From: Chloroflexota bacterium
Lineage (GTDB): Bacteria; Chloroflexota; Anaerolineae; J102
Assembly (NCBI GenBank): GCA_013152695.1
Contig: JAADFV010000100.1
Span: 1-7,431, forward strand
Reading direction: 5' to 3'
DNA length: 7,431 bases
Shown: in pieces, positions 7,195 to 7,431 of the stretch
How positions within the stretch are numbered: position 1 is the stretch's first letter
How the letters are laid out: every line of letters starts with the position of its first letter
The notes under the pieces: model-generated
Told to the model about the DNA's origin: nothing
Databases searched by the model: none
Seen by the model: only the letters and a program-made list of their open reading frames with translations
Position numbers and translations under genes: made by a program

Positions 7195-7228
7195 GCGTTC
7201 CGATCCGACACAAAGAGCGTTCGGATCG
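7195..7228. promoter_or_regulatory. Operator-like or leader hairpin repeats before the fusion gene
   Basis: Two 11-nt direct repeats, GCGTTCCGATC (7195-7205) and GCGTTCGGATC (7217-7227), match at 10 of 11 bases and are offset by 22 nt, about two helical turns. The same stretch contains a perfect 8-bp inverted repeat, CGATCCGA (7201-7208) and TCGGATCG (7221-7228), with a 12-nt loop. It lies between the predicted transcription start (about 7246) and the ATG at 7192. The only weak ribosome-binding candidate (GGA) lies next to the hairpin. It may be a regulator site or a leader structure affecting translation. Confidence 0.45.
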
Positions 7229-7252
7229 TAGCACAGTGGGAGAAGAACGGCA

Positions 7253-7258
7253 ATTATA
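7253..7258 (-). promoter_or_regulatory. Perfect -10 box (TATAAT) for the fusion gene
   Basis: The minus strand reads TATAAT here, giving a predicted start near 7246 and a leader of about 54 nt. No good -35 box is present at 16-18 nt upstream (best is TTTCTC at 7275-7280), and there is no extended -10 TG. The promoter is therefore plausible but may need an activator. Confidence 0.45.
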
Positions 7259-7352
7259 AATCCTGGCGGATAGCGAGAAAGAGGGATTATGGCAGGCCAC
7301 CGAATCGAAATCGGCAAGCGCCTTCGTAAATCGGACACAGATTCGTATCAAT

Positions 7353-7408
7353 GTAGACCCGCTGCATAGTAACCCCGTAGACCCACAGCACAGTAAACCA
7401 GTAAACCA
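7353..7408. repeat. Right array of phased 8-nt repeats (GTAAACCN type)
   Basis: Seven consecutive 8-nt units can be read: GTAGACCC, GCTGCATA, GTAACCCC, GTAGACCC, ACAGCACA, GTAAACCA and GTAAACCA. Five are clear copies; two are diverged but hold the phase. The unit is the reverse complement of the array at 31-70, so the two ends of the window carry the repeat in opposite orientations. The array lies upstream of the predicted promoter of the fusion gene. Nothing else is recognised out to position 7431. Confidence 0.7.
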
Positions 7409-7431
7409 GGCCGGGTGTGGGCGAAGCCGCC

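Noticed and set aside
7193..7351. Longer N-terminus of the fusion protein starting at 7351
   Set aside because: A typical signal-anchor begins at 7192, and the predicted -10 box at 7253-7258 would leave the longer start untranscribed.
7353..7408. CRISPR array
   Set aside because: Units are 8 nt with no spacers between them, and there are no cas genes.

Overview
This 7.4 kb window is bacterial chromosome with five convincing genes, no RNA gene and no mobile element. The protein types suggest a Chloroflexota-like bacterium: a single-domain ArsA/GET3 ATPase with a C-terminal HSP20-like domain, and a glycosidase-like barrel fused to an O-antigen-ligase-type membrane protein. This assignment is an inference from gene content and is only moderately secure.

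Layout: positions 1-180 hold an array of 8-nt repeats and a near-consensus sigma70-type promoter whose predicted start site falls on the first base of the next gene. Two plus-strand genes follow: the DNA glycosylase MutM/Fpg (181-996) and an ArsA/GET3-family ATPase (1063-2247). They converge on a minus-strand group, and the two facing stop codons lie in one small perfect hairpin at 2245-2260. Reading the minus strand from the right, a 1006-residue membrane protein (7192-4172) comes first. A 300-nt spacer (4171-3872) follows, then a UDP-glucuronate decarboxylase (3871-2933) and, 12 nt further on, a 220-residue protein of unassigned family (2920-2258). The right end (7193-7431) holds a TATAAT -10 box, an operator-like repeat pair in the predicted leader, and a second 8-nt repeat array in the opposite orientation to the left one.

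The minus-strand genes look like a piece of a surface-glycan locus. UDP-glucuronate decarboxylase supplies UDP-xylose, a cytoplasmic sugar donor. The 1006-residue protein would polymerise or ligate a lipid-linked glycan outside the membrane, and its outward-facing glycosidase-like domain has apparently lost the catalytic nucleophile. The 220-residue protein has a Cys/His/Asp pattern suggestive of a transglutaminase/papain-like fold. The MutM and ArsA-like genes are housekeeping functions not obviously tied to this.

The points most worth a second look are the replaced fourth zinc ligand in MutM, the apparently leaderless mutM transcript, the phased 8-nt repeats in three intergenic places, the inactive-looking glycosidase/ligase fusion and the unassigned cysteine-enzyme candidate.
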